Positions 54,120-63,013 of a DNA stretch of 64,000 bases are shown here, one piece after another. The stretch is from NCBI RefSeq assembly GCF_003056405.1, contig NZ_PYVZ01000002.1, forward strand, positions 62,001 through 126,000, written 5' to 3'. Numbering within the stretch: position 1 is the stretch's first letter; the number at the start of each line of letters is the position of its first letter. This DNA comes from Devosia indica (lineage in GTDB: Bacteria > Pseudomonadota > Alphaproteobacteria > Rhizobiales > Devosiaceae). The translations under genes were made by a program, and so were the position numbers. The notes under the pieces are model-generated. The model did not search any database and was not told the origin of the DNA. It saw only the letters and a program-made list of their open reading frames with translations.

Positions 54120-55375
54120 GTGAGACCCTGCACAACCGGCTGTTGGCCGCCCTGGATCGAGACGAGGCCATTGGCCTGTTGCGCGGTGCCATCGGGTGCA
54201 ACAGCGTTACCGGCAACGAAGCCAATATGGTGGCCTATCTCGACAGGCAGATGCGGGAACGTGGCCTTGCCGATATCGAGATCGCCGAGTTCCTGCCGGG
54301 GCGGCCCAATATCTGGGGTCGTCGCAAGGGTAGTGGCGGCGGCAAGCGCCTGCAGTTCATCGGTCATACCGATACGGTGCATGCCGAGGGCTGGCGCGAG
54401 CACTGGGCGGGCGATGAACGCGAAGATCCGTTCGGCGCCCCAATCATCGATGGCGAAATCTGGGGGCGCGGTGCGGGTGATCTCAAGGCCGGCATCTGCT
54501 CGAGCCTGGCGGCGATAAGCCTGCTCGACCGGGCCGGCATCCGGCTCAGGGGCGATGTGGATTTTGCTTTTGTCGGCGACGAGGAAAGCGGCGAGCCGGG
54601 CAGTGGGGTGTCTGCCGGGGTCAAGGCGCATGTGGCGCGTATCGCGGCGGGCGAACTGCCGCGCCCGGACTTCGTGGTCTATACCGAACCGACGCGGCTG
54701 GCGGTCTATCCGGCGCAGATCGGCTTTTTCATTGCCGATATCAGCATTACCGGCAAATCGGCCTATTTCGGCGTGCCCGAATTGGGACGTGATGCGCTCA
54801 AGGCGAGCCACAAGGTGATGAGTGCGCTCTGGGCGCATTCGGACGAAGTGTCTGCGCGTGCCGAGCATGCGCTGGTGGGCAAGGGATTCCTGCTCATCAC
54901 CACGCTCAATGGCGGTGGTTTCATTGCCGTGCCCGAGCGCTGCACGCTGTCTCTGATCCGCAAGCTGCTGCCAGGCGAGAGCCTGGATGCGGCGGCCCGG
55001 GAACTGGAAGAGGTCATTCGCGGTGCGGTGACCGACCCCGATATAGCCGTCGAAATCGCCTATCCGGCCGGGCGCGATCACGCCCTTGGCGGCACGGCAG
55101 CAGAGATCGATCTGGATCATCCGGCCCTTGCAATGCTGCAAGAGAGCGTCGGGCAGGCCATGCCCGGACGAGGGGGTGCCGAGGGGGCGCCGTTCTGGTC
55201 GGAGACTCCGTTCTTCGTGAACGAGCTGGGCATTCCCGCCGTCTATTGCGCGCCCGGGGATATCCGCAATTGCCACACATTCGAGGAGCGCGTCAGCGTC
55301 GAGGAATATCTCGCCGGGGTCGTGGCCTTTGCCGGTTTCATCGCCCGCTATTGCGGGGTGGAAGACGAAAACTAG
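54116..55375 (+). CDS. M20-family metallopeptidase/deacylase
   Basis: 419 residues of the ArgE/DapE/carboxypeptidase family, which use two zincs to hydrolyse peptide or N-acyl bonds. Metal ligands: His in FIGHTDTVHAEGW, Asp in GRGAGDLKAG, the Glu pair in VGDEESGEPGSG, and a C-terminal His in NCHTFEERVSVEEY. The dimerisation lid lies in the middle (YFGVPELGRDALKASHKVM). ATGA overlap with the ROK gene. In context it may release an amino acid from an imported conjugate (inference). Confidence 0.87.
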   Translation: MSETLHNRLLAALDRDEAIGLLRGAIGCNSVTGNEANMVAYLDRQMRERGLADIEIAEFLPGRPNIWGRRKGSGGGKRLQFIGHTDTVHAEGWREHWAGDEREDPFGAPIIDGEIWGRGAGDLKAGICSSLAAISLLDRAGIRLRGDVDFAFVGDEESGEPGSGVSAGVKAHVARIAAGELPRPDFVVYTEPTRLAVYPAQIGFFIADISITGKSAYFGVPELGRDALKASHKVMSALWAHSDEVSARAEHALVGKGFLLITTLNGGGFIAVPERCTLSLIRKLLPGESLDAAARELEEVIRGAVTDPDIAVEIAYPAGRDHALGGTAAEIDLDHPALAMLQESVGQAMPGRGGAEGAPFWSETPFFVNELGIPAVYCAPGDIRNCHTFEERVSVEEYLAGVVAFAGFIARYCGVEDEN

Positions 55376-55397
55376 GGAATTTTCAATCAAGGGAGAT

Positions 55398-56462
55398 ATG
55401 AAGATGAAAACCACGACAAAACTGGCGACGGCCCTGCTGGCCGCAACGCTGCTGCATCCGGCCGCGGGCTTTGCCCAGACCGTGGGACCAAATGGCGAAA
55501 GCGCCACTCCGTCCTCCGACATTGTCCTTAGCGATGAGGACATCGCGGCCCTTTCGGGGCAGGGCTACAAGGCGGCACTGCTCTGGCACACCTCGTCGGA
55601 CTTTATCAACGCGGTCTCGGCCGGCGCCAATGATGAATTTGCGCGCGCCGGGGTCGACGTGGTCGTGACCACCGATGCCGGTTTCGACGCCGCCAAGCAG
55701 CGCTCGGACATCGAGACGGCCCTGTCGGCCGGACCCAATGTCATCCTGTCGCTGCCGCTCGATCCAGTCACCTCGGCGGCTGCCTTCAGGGAAGCGGTCG
55801 AGACGGATGTGGAACTGGTGTTCCTCTCCAACCTGCCGGCCGACTATGTGCATGGCACGGACTATGCCGCCATCGTCACCGACGATCTGTTCCAGATGGG
55901 CAAGCAGGCGGCCGACGTGCTGGCCGAGGCCATTGGGGGCGAAGGCGAGGTGGGCTATATCTTCCACGATGCCAGCTACTACGTGACCAATCAGCGCGAT
56001 CAGGCGTTCAAGACGACGATCGAGACCGACTATCCCGATATTTCGATTGTCGCCGAGCAGGGCATTTCCGATCCGGCGCGTGCCGAGGAACTGGCCAGCG
56101 CCATGCTGCTGCAGAACCCCGAGCTCGACGGCATCTATGTGACCTGGGCCGAACCGGCCGATGGGGTGCTGGCCGCGCTGCGCGGTGCCGGCAACACCGA
56201 AACCAAGGTTGTCACGCTCGACCTCTCAGAGCCTGTTGCGCTCGACATGGTGCGCGGCGGTAATGTCGCCGGTATCGTGGCTGATGAGGCCTATGAGCTG
56301 GGCCGTGCCATGGCTGCGGTGGGTCTCAAGGCGCTGCTGGACCAGGAAACTCCGGCTTTTGTGGTGGCGCCCGCGCTGACCGTCACGGCCGACAATGTCG
56401 CTGAAGGCTGGCAGCAGTCGCTGCGTCGCGATGCACCGGCCTCGGTGCTGGCCGCACAGTAA
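55398..56462 (+). CDS. ribose-type ABC transporter periplasmic binding protein
   Basis: 354 residues, family 4 periplasmic-binding/LacI-like sugar-binding fold. Signal peptide MKMKTTTKLATALLAATLLH then PAAGFAQTVG. KAALLWHTSSDFINAVSAGA, ALSAGPNVILSLPLDP, and LDGIYVTWAEPADGVLAALR mark the two lobes. AGGGAG-type ribosome site upstream. The mature protein has about 25 extra residues before the first strand. Ligand unknown. Confidence 0.87.
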   Translation: MKMKTTTKLATALLAATLLHPAAGFAQTVGPNGESATPSSDIVLSDEDIAALSGQGYKAALLWHTSSDFINAVSAGANDEFARAGVDVVVTTDAGFDAAKQRSDIETALSAGPNVILSLPLDPVTSAAAFREAVETDVELVFLSNLPADYVHGTDYAAIVTDDLFQMGKQAADVLAEAIGGEGEVGYIFHDASYYVTNQRDQAFKTTIETDYPDISIVAEQGISDPARAEELASAMLLQNPELDGIYVTWAEPADGVLAALRGAGNTETKVVTLDLSEPVALDMVRGGNVAGIVADEAYELGRAMAAVGLKALLDQETPAFVVAPALTVTADNVAEGWQQSLRRDAPASVLAAQ

Positions 56463-56472
56463 TCCCTCCCGG

Positions 56473-56496
56473 GGCGGGGGCAATCGTGCTCCCGCC
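56473..56496 (+). promoter_or_regulatory. intercistronic hairpin after the ribose-type binding-protein gene
   Basis: GGCGGGGGC / GCTCCCGCC: 9-bp stem with one G-U pair and an AATCGT loop, 10 bp after the stop and 25 bp before the permease start. No T-tract. Confidence 0.65.
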
Positions 56497-56521
56497 TCAA
56501 CCCTGATTTCACGAGGCCGCC

Positions 56522-57514
56522 ATGACCGCGCCCCAGTCCGCCGCTCCCACGACACCTTCGCTCTTGGCCCGCCTGTCTGGCGCCAATCTGCAGCAATATG
56601 TTGTCTATGTCGGCTTCCTCGCCATCTTCCTGTTCTTTGCGGTGGTGCTGCGCGACAGCGGCTTCCTGACCCAGAGGAACCTGATCAACATCATCCTGCA
56701 GACCGCGCCGGTGACGATCATGGCGATCGGGCTGGTGTTTGCCTTGTCGGCCGGCGAGATCGACCTCTCGATCGGCTCCACTGTTGCCGTTTCCGCGCTT
56801 GGCGGGGCGATGGCCATGGCGGCATTTCCGCAGGCGGCGCTGCTCGCCGGAATTGGCGCCGGGCTCGGCATGGGGCTGCTGGTCGGACTGGTCAATGGGG
56901 CGCTGGTCGCCTATCTGCGGCTACCCTCGTTCCTCGTGACACTTGCCACCATGGGCCTGTTTGCCGGGGTGGCGCGTTCGCTGACGCAATTGCGCTCGAT
57001 ACCGGTCACCGACCCGGTGTTCACGGGCCTGTTCGGTTCGGGCAATCTGTTCGGTATTCCATCGCTGGTCATCTGGACAATAGCGGCGGTTGCCATCGGC
57101 CACTTCATCTTCCGGCAAACCAAATATGGCGCCCATGTGCTGGCGACGGGTGACAATGCGCGGGCGGCCATGGTCACCGGCATCAAGGTGCCGCGGGTCC
57201 GGCTCTCGGTGTTCCTGATCAGCGGCGCCATGGCGGGGCTGGCCGGGCTGCTCTATTCGGGGCGGCTGCAGGCGGCGAAATATACGCTGGGCGAAACCGA
57301 CCTGATGACCGTGATTGCAGCCGTGATTGTCGGGGGCACGCTGCTCAATGGCGGCAAGGGCTCGATCATCGGGGCGCTGGTGGGCTCGCTGATGATGGGC
57401 ATGCTCAATAATGGGCTGATCCTGATGGGGCTCTCCGTCTCCGACCAGATGATCGTCCGCGGTCTCATCATCCTCATCGCTGTCGCGGTCTCGCTGCGCG
57501 AAACCTCCCGCTAG
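56522..57514 (+). CDS. ribose-type ABC transporter permease (RbsC family)
   Basis: 330 residues with about nine or ten membrane segments. Family block LSAGEIDLSIGSTVAVSALGG, then GLVNGALVAYLRLPSFLVTLATMG, and AVIVGGTLLNGGKGSIIGALVGS near the end (described in part). The YhfX-family gene follows 11 bp later, then the ATPase. Confidence 0.9.
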   Translation: MTAPQSAAPTTPSLLARLSGANLQQYVVYVGFLAIFLFFAVVLRDSGFLTQRNLINIILQTAPVTIMAIGLVFALSAGEIDLSIGSTVAVSALGGAMAMAAFPQAALLAGIGAGLGMGLLVGLVNGALVAYLRLPSFLVTLATMGLFAGVARSLTQLRSIPVTDPVFTGLFGSGNLFGIPSLVIWTIAAVAIGHFIFRQTKYGAHVLATGDNARAAMVTGIKVPRVRLSVFLISGAMAGLAGLLYSGRLQAAKYTLGETDLMTVIAAVIVGGTLLNGGKGSIIGALVGSLMMGMLNNGLILMGLSVSDQMIVRGLIILIAVAVSLRETSR

Positions 57515-57525
57515 GAGTTGCAATC

Positions 57526-58725
57526 ATGTTTCTCGACGTTCTGCGCCGCCGCAATCCCGCCTTTGTCGAAGCCGCCATGGCGCTGCATCAATCAGGACAG
57601 ATACCGGCCAATGCCTATGTGCTCGATCTGGACGCGGTCGAAGCCAATGCCCGGGTGCTCAAGTCCGAAGCGGACAAGTACGGCCTCAAGATCTTTGCCA
57701 TGACCAAGCAGGTGGGCCGCTCGTCCAGCTTCTGCCAGGCGGTGCAGCGTGGGGGTATCGAAAAGTCGGTGGCCGTCGACATGGCCTGTGCCCGCGCCAC
57801 TCACAACGCCGGGATGCCGGTGGGCCATCTGGGGCATTTGCAGCAGGTGGCACGGGCCGAGGCCGATGCGGCAGCAGCGACTTTCCGGCCGGATTACTGG
57901 ACCGTGTTCAACGCCGAGAAGTCGCATGAGGCGGGGCAGGCGGCGCACAAGGCGGGCTACAAGCAGAACCTGCTCGCGCGGATCAAGGCGGAGGGCGATA
58001 CGTTCTATTGCGGTCATGAGGGCGGGTTCGAGGCAGCCGATATCGTGGGCATTGCTGAGGGGCTGGACCGGGTCGAAGGTGGGCGCTTCGCTGGGATCAC
58101 CACTTTCGCCGCGCTGCTGTTCGACCACGAGACGCGCAAGGTCAAACCGACGCCAAACCTGGCAACCCTGTCGCGCGCGGCCGATGCGCTGCGCAAGGCG
58201 GGGCGGCGGGATGTCGAGATCAATGCGCCGGGCACCACATCATCAGTGTTGTTGCAGGGGCTGGCCGAAGCCGGGGCAACGCAGTGCGAGCCGGGCAATG
58301 GGCTGCATGGCACAACGGCACTGCATGTGATGGAGGACCTGCCCGAACTGCCAGCGGTGCTCTACCTCACCGAGGTGTCGCATCTGTCGGGCGGCAAGGC
58401 CTATTGCCTGGGTGGCGGGTTCTATATCGATCCGATCTTCCCTGATTATCCGGTCAAGGCCATCGTTTCGCGCGAGCCAACGACGGCCACGGGCGCGTTG
58501 CGCGAGGTGGAAATTCCGCCCCCGTCGGCCATCGACTATTACGCGATGATCGATGCTGAAGGTCCTGCCGCGCCGCGACCAGGCGATACGGCAGTGTTCG
58601 GGTTTCGCGGGCAGGCCTTTGTGACGCGCGCCTATGTCGTGGGGGTTTCCGGCATTTCGACAGGCACCCCGAAGGTCGAAACCATTGAAGACAGCTTTGG
58701 CCGCACAGCGGCCTGGCCGGTATAG
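57526..58725 (+). CDS. YhfX-family PLP-dependent enzyme (alanine-racemase fold)
   Basis: 399 residues. Closely follows the plan of E. coli YhfX: MFLDVLRRRNPAFVEAAMAL, VLDLDAVEANARVL, MTKQVGRSSSF with the PLP-binding Lys61, MPVGHLGHLQQV, INAPGTTSSVLLQ, EPGNGLHGTT, AYCLGGGFY and the ending VVGVSGISTGTPKVETIEDSFG (in part). YhfX and D-threonine-aldolase-like proteins use PLP for amino-acid racemisation or aldol cleavage, but YhfX's reaction is not established. Its placement between permease and ATPase genes ties it to the imported compound. Confidence 0.82.
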   Translation: MFLDVLRRRNPAFVEAAMALHQSGQIPANAYVLDLDAVEANARVLKSEADKYGLKIFAMTKQVGRSSSFCQAVQRGGIEKSVAVDMACARATHNAGMPVGHLGHLQQVARAEADAAAATFRPDYWTVFNAEKSHEAGQAAHKAGYKQNLLARIKAEGDTFYCGHEGGFEAADIVGIAEGLDRVEGGRFAGITTFAALLFDHETRKVKPTPNLATLSRAADALRKAGRRDVEINAPGTTSSVLLQGLAEAGATQCEPGNGLHGTTALHVMEDLPELPAVLYLTEVSHLSGGKAYCLGGGFYIDPIFPDYPVKAIVSREPTTATGALREVEIPPPSAIDYYAMIDAEGPAAPRPGDTAVFGFRGQAFVTRAYVVGVSGISTGTPKVETIEDSFGRTAAWPV

Positions 58726-58736
58726 GAGACAAAGAC

Positions 58737-59477
58737 ATGACCCAACCGGTTCTGGCCCTCAACAATATCCGCAAGAGCTTTGGTGGCGTCGTTGCCATCG
58801 AGGATTTCAGCCTCACCATCGAGCCGGGCGAGATCGTCGCATTGGTTGGTGACAATGGCGCGGGCAAATCCACGCTGATCAAGATCATCTCCGGCGTGCA
58901 TGCCCCGAGCTCGGGCAATATTGTCATCGAAGGAGAGAGTATCTCCATGTCCAGCGCGACCAAGGCCCGGGAGCATGGCATCGAGGTCGTCTATCAGGAC
59001 CTGGCGCTGGCCGATCAGCAATCGGTCTATATGAACCTGTTCCTCGGGCGTGAAGTGACCAGGGGTCCGTTTGGACAGCTTGATCGCAAGACCATGATCG
59101 CCGAGACCCAGCGCCTGGTGGACGAGCTGGATGTGCGCATTCCCTCACCGCACGCCACTATCCGCGATCTATCGGGTGGGCAGCGCCAGGGCATTGCCAT
59201 TGCCCGGGCCACGCGCTGGGCCAAGAAGCTGATCCTGCTCGATGAACCCACCGCAGCGCTAGGCGTCGCGGAAACGGCCAAGGTGGAAAAGATCGTGGCC
59301 GGGCTCAAGGCGCGCAATATCGGGGTGCTGATCATCAGCCATAGCCTGGATCAGGTGTTCCGCCTGTCAGACCGCATCTGCGTGCTGCGGCGCGGCAAGC
59401 AGATCGGCATCCGCAAAACTGCGGACACCGACAAGAATGAGATCGTCTCGATGATCACCGGGCTGAGCGCGGCATAA
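58737..59477 (+). CDS. ribose-type ABC transporter ATP-binding protein (single domain)
   Basis: 246 residues, one ABC domain rather than the tandem pair of RbsA. Walker A GDNGAGKST, Q-loop VVYQDLALADQQSV, signature LSGGQRQGIAIARAT, Walker B LILLDEPTAALGV and switch LIISHSLDQVF. The transporter would use two copies. Completes the SBP-permease-ATPase set. It converges on puuB with 2 bp between stop codons and no terminator. Confidence 0.9.
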   Translation: MTQPVLALNNIRKSFGGVVAIEDFSLTIEPGEIVALVGDNGAGKSTLIKIISGVHAPSSGNIVIEGESISMSSATKAREHGIEVVYQDLALADQQSVYMNLFLGREVTRGPFGQLDRKTMIAETQRLVDELDVRIPSPHATIRDLSGGQRQGIAIARATRWAKKLILLDEPTAALGVAETAKVEKIVAGLKARNIGVLIISHSLDQVFRLSDRICVLRRGKQIGIRKTADTDKNEIVSMITGLSAA

Positions 59478-59479
59478 CG

Positions 59480-60781
59480 CTAAAGTCCCAGCCGGTCCTT
59501 GAGCGCGTACCACCAGGAGCCGAGCGTCGAATATTGCGCGCGGAACATGCGGCCGCCGGGGAACGGAATCCAAGGCAAGCTGGCAAAGGTGTCGAAGCGG
59601 GTCATGTCGCCACGCACGGCCTCGGACAGGATGCGCCCGAACAGATGCGAGCCGGTCACGCCATGGCCGGAATAGCCGTGGGCAAAGTAGATATTCTTGC
59701 CCAGGCGGCCGAGCTGGGGGACACGCGAAAAGGAGAGGGCGAAATTGCCACTCCAGGCGTAGTCCACCTTCACCTGCTTGAGCTGGGGGAAGACCTTGTC
59801 CATGTTGGGCCGCAACTTGCCCTCGACATCGGCGGGATCGGTGCCGCCATAGACCACACCGCCGCCGAAGATCAGCCGGTGATCGGCAGAGAGGCGGAAA
59901 TAGTCCAGAATATAGCGCACGTCCTCGACGCACATGCCGGTGGGCAGCAGGGCATTGGCGCGGTCTTCGCCCAGCGGCTCGGTGGCCATCATCTGGGTGG
60001 AGACGGGCATGACGCGGGCGGTCAGCTCGGGCACGACATTGCCGAGATAGGCATTGCCGCAGATCAGCGCAGTTTTGGCCCGGACCTGTCCCTTTTCCGT
60101 TGAGACGGTGGCGCCCGAGGCGTCCTGGTCGACCTTGGTGACCGGCGAGCGCTCGAATATCTTGCCACCCAGGCCTTCGAAAGCAGCGGCTTCGCCGAGC
60201 GCCAGGTTGAGCGGGTGCATATGGCCGCCCGAATGGTCGATCATGCCGCCTTCATAGACGTCAGAGCCGATGTGCTGGCGGATCTGGCTCTTGTCGAGCA
60301 GCTCATGGTCGTCCATGCCATGGCTGCGCCAGAGGGCCTGCTTGGCCTTGAGTTCTTCCATATGCTTTGGGGTATAGGCCGCATAGATGTTGCCGCGCTT
60401 GAGATCGCAATTGATGCCATAGCGCTCCACACGATCATAGATGATGCCGGCGCCTTCCTGGAGCAGGCCGCCAACGAAATTGGCCGTCTGCTGGCCATAG
60501 CGGCGCTGGATGGTATCAAGGCTTGCGTTGAGTCCGTTCACCACCTGCCCGCCATTACGGCCCGAGGCGCCCCAGCCGACCTCGGCCGCTTCGACCATGA
60601 CGACCTTGAAACCCTGTTCGGCCAGGCTGATGGCCGCCGACAGGCCCGAATAGCCGGCGCCGACGACGCAGATGTCTGCCTCAACCGCGCCTTCCAGCAC
60701 CTGAGGCTGGCGGACGATATTGCGTGAGGCGGCGTAATAGCTGGGCGGATAGGCCGAGTTGGCATTTGGCGTTTCAGACAT
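59480..60781 (-). CDS. puuB: gamma-glutamylputrescine oxidoreductase (PuuB-type FAD enzyme)
   Basis: 433 residues of the DAO flavoprotein family. FAD motif VVGAGYSGLSAAISLAEQG, then VGWGASGRNGGQVVNGLNAS, and the C-terminal FAHGYSGHGVTGSHLFGRIL. PuuB oxidises gamma-glutamylputrescine to the aldehyde, releasing ammonia and H2O2. The first codon overlaps the puuA stop (TGATG), so the two are translationally coupled. Related flavoproteins act on other gamma-glutamyl amines. Confidence 0.9.
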   Translation of the reverse strand: MSETPNANSAYPPSYYAASRNIVRQPQVLEGAVEADICVVGAGYSGLSAAISLAEQGFKVVMVEAAEVGWGASGRNGGQVVNGLNASLDTIQRRYGQQTANFVGGLLQEGAGIIYDRVERYGINCDLKRGNIYAAYTPKHMEELKAKQALWRSHGMDDHELLDKSQIRQHIGSDVYEGGMIDHSGGHMHPLNLALGEAAAFEGLGGKIFERSPVTKVDQDASGATVSTEKGQVRAKTALICGNAYLGNVVPELTARVMPVSTQMMATEPLGEDRANALLPTGMCVEDVRYILDYFRLSADHRLIFGGGVVYGGTDPADVEGKLRPNMDKVFPQLKQVKVDYAWSGNFALSFSRVPQLGRLGKNIYFAHGYSGHGVTGSHLFGRILSEAVRGDMTRFDTFASLPWIPFPGGRMFRAQYSTLGSWWYALKDRLGL

Positions 60782-62142
60782 CACACAACCTCAAGATAGG
60801 CAGAAAATTCAAGGTCGGTGACCTGGGAGGCAAAGCCGGCATTTTCCTGGCGCTTGCAGGCGACAAACATGGATTGCAGCGTGTTGTCGAAAATGCGTGG
60901 CACCATATCGCCATCCTCAAAGGCGTTGATGGCGGAAGCCCAATCCGCCGGCAACTTAGGCAGGCGCTCGGAATAGGCACGGCCCTTGAACGGCTTGGGT
61001 GGCTTGATCTGGTCTTCGATGCCGACGAGGGCGGCGCCCAGAATGCCGGCCAGCACCAGGTAGGGATTGGCGTCGGCGCCCGAGACACGGTGTTCGATGC
61101 GACGCGCCTTGGGGTTGCCGCCAGGAATACGCACGGCGGTGGTGCGGTTTTCATAGCCCCAGGAAATGGCGCTGGGGGCATGGGTGTCGGGGCGAAGGCG
61201 GCGGAAGGAATTGAAGTGGGGGGCAAAGAGCAAGGTGGTCTCGGCCATGCCGGCCAAGAGGCCGCCCACGGCGTGATGCATCACCTCCGAACCGCTTTCG
61301 GTGCCGTCGTCAAAGACGTTGTTGCCCGCCTGATCGTTGAGGCTGAAATGCACGTGGAAGCCATTGCCCGAGCGGGCGCCATAGGGCTTGGCCATGAAAG
61401 TGGCGACGAGATTGTGCTTGCGCGCGACACCTTTGACGATGCGCTTGAACAGTACCGCGTCATCGGCGGCCTTGAGCCCATTGGTGTGCAGCAGGTTGAT
61501 CTCGAACTGGCCGATGCCGTTCTCGGCCACGGCAGTATCGGCCGGCACGTTCTGTTGCTGGCACTGGAGATAGACGTCGCGGAAGAACTCGCCGAAATCC
61601 TCCAGCTCATCGAGCGAGAGGATGGCATCGGAGTCCAGCCGCTTGCCCGTGTAGGGGGAGATCGGGGGCTGGGCGGAGTCCGGATCAGGATCGACGAGAT
61701 AGAATTCGAGCTCAGTGGCCACCACAGGTTCAAGGCCAAGCTCGGCATAGCGCCGCAGCACATGGGCCAGGGCCTGGCGCGGATCACCAAGAAACGGCGT
61801 TCGGGCGTCCTGGAACAGCCAGAGCGGGATCATGGCGCTGGGGCGCGTGGTCCAGTTGATGGGCAGGGCGCCGCGCCCGGTAGGGCTGCAGATGCCGTCG
61901 GTATCGCCGCTCGAAAAGACCAGCGGATTGCCCACGATATCCTCGCCCCAGACGTCGACGCCGACAATGGAGAGCGGCATGCGAATGCCGCTTTCGGCCA
62001 CGCGCCGGGCCTGATCGATGGGGATGCGTTTGCCGCGCAAGATGCCGTTCAGATCGCAGACGGCGGTATGCAGCACTTCGATCTGTGGATTGGCCGCCAG
62101 CCAGGAGACGATGTCTTCGTTTGCGATCTGATCGGAACTCAT
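60781..62142 (-). CDS. puuA: gamma-glutamylputrescine synthetase (PuuA-type, glutamine synthetase family)
   Basis: 453 residues. Ligates glutamate to putrescine or another amine with ATP. VCDLNGILRGKRIP near the N-terminus replaces the ordinary GS start; ATELEFYLVDPD and the GS catalytic blocks NGFHVHFSLND and PSAISWGYENRTTAVRIPGG (in part) are present. Shorter loops than GlnA and the puuB and puuD neighbours support PuuA rather than GlnA. Divergent from puuD with a 79-bp gap. Confidence 0.9.
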   Translation of the reverse strand: MSSDQIANEDIVSWLAANPQIEVLHTAVCDLNGILRGKRIPIDQARRVAESGIRMPLSIVGVDVWGEDIVGNPLVFSSGDTDGICSPTGRGALPINWTTRPSAMIPLWLFQDARTPFLGDPRQALAHVLRRYAELGLEPVVATELEFYLVDPDPDSAQPPISPYTGKRLDSDAILSLDELEDFGEFFRDVYLQCQQQNVPADTAVAENGIGQFEINLLHTNGLKAADDAVLFKRIVKGVARKHNLVATFMAKPYGARSGNGFHVHFSLNDQAGNNVFDDGTESGSEVMHHAVGGLLAGMAETTLLFAPHFNSFRRLRPDTHAPSAISWGYENRTTAVRIPGGNPKARRIEHRVSGADANPYLVLAGILGAALVGIEDQIKPPKPFKGRAYSERLPKLPADWASAINAFEDGDMVPRIFDNTLQSMFVACKRQENAGFASQVTDLEFSAYLEVV

Positions 62143-62221
62143 GCCTGTGCGTTGCCCTTTTTGTATGACATAGCATCAGACTAGCAGGTGCTGAGGCGTT
62201 GCGGGAGGCTGTGCAGCGAGA

Positions 62222-63013
62222 ATGCGAACAATGGATGCACAAAGACTTCGGCATCGCCCGGTGATCGGGGTGATTGCCTGCGGACGAGCTGTGGAAGGGG
62301 AACCGGCCCAGGCGGTCAAGCACCGCTATCTCGAAGCGGTGGAGACACACGCGGATGCCATTCCGCTCATCGTGCCGTCAAATCTGGACGTCACGCACGC
62401 TGCCGAAATCGTGGGGCGGCTTGATGCAGTCATGCTGACGGGCAGCAATTCCAATATTGCGCCGCATCACTATGGGTCCGCGCTTGACGCTCAGGCGCCG
62501 ATCGATGATGACCGAGATGATTTCAGCCAGGCCCTGATCCATGCCGCGATCAGGGCGGCCAAGCCGGTTTTCGGCATCTGCCGAGGATTGCAGGAAATCA
62601 ACGTGGCTTTGGGCGGTACGCTGCGGGACCTGCGTGAAGCGGGGCAGGGACATGTGCATCATGCCCCGCCGGATGTATCGCTTGAGGACATGTTCGGGTT
62701 TGCACACGAGATTGACGTTGCCCCGACCGGCGTGTTGCATCGGATCGTGGAAGCCGACCGGTTGCGGGTCAATAGTGTGCATTTCCAGGCCATCGACCGC
62801 CTCGGCGAGGGATTGGTGGTCAATGCCAGTGGTCCGGGCGGGATTGTCGAGGCCGTGGCGGCCAGCCACACGCCGGCGCCGGTGTTTGCCGTGCAGTGGC
62901 ATCCGGAATGGCGGCCCGAGGGGCGGGCGCATGACCTGGCCTTCTGGCATTATCTGAGCGAAGCGGCGCGGGCGCGCTACATGCCTGCCCCGGGATCGGA
63001 GTTGAGTGCATGA
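62222..63013 (+). CDS. puuD: gamma-glutamyl-GABA hydrolase (PuuD-type, class I GATase fold)
   Basis: 263 residues, peptidase C26 family. Releases glutamate from gamma-glutamyl-GABA. Catalytic Cys120 in FGICRGLQEINVALGG and His227 in VQWHPEWRPEG are in place; MLTGSNSNIAPHHYG is the family's substrate loop. A second ATG nine bases downstream is possible. ATGA overlap with the following dehydrogenase. Confidence 0.9.
   Translation: MRTMDAQRLRHRPVIGVIACGRAVEGEPAQAVKHRYLEAVETHADAIPLIVPSNLDVTHAAEIVGRLDAVMLTGSNSNIAPHHYGSALDAQAPIDDDRDDFSQALIHAAIRAAKPVFGICRGLQEINVALGGTLRDLREAGQGHVHHAPPDVSLEDMFGFAHEIDVAPTGVLHRIVEADRLRVNSVHFQAIDRLGEGLVVNASGPGGIVEAVAASHTPAPVFAVQWHPEWRPEGRAHDLAFWHYLSEAARARYMPAPGSELSA

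Noticed and set aside
60781-62142. Calling the glutamine-synthetase-like gene glnA
   Set aside because: The N-terminal DLNGILRGKRIP block and the puuB/puuD neighbours fit gamma-glutamylamine synthetases, not nitrogen-assimilating GlnA.
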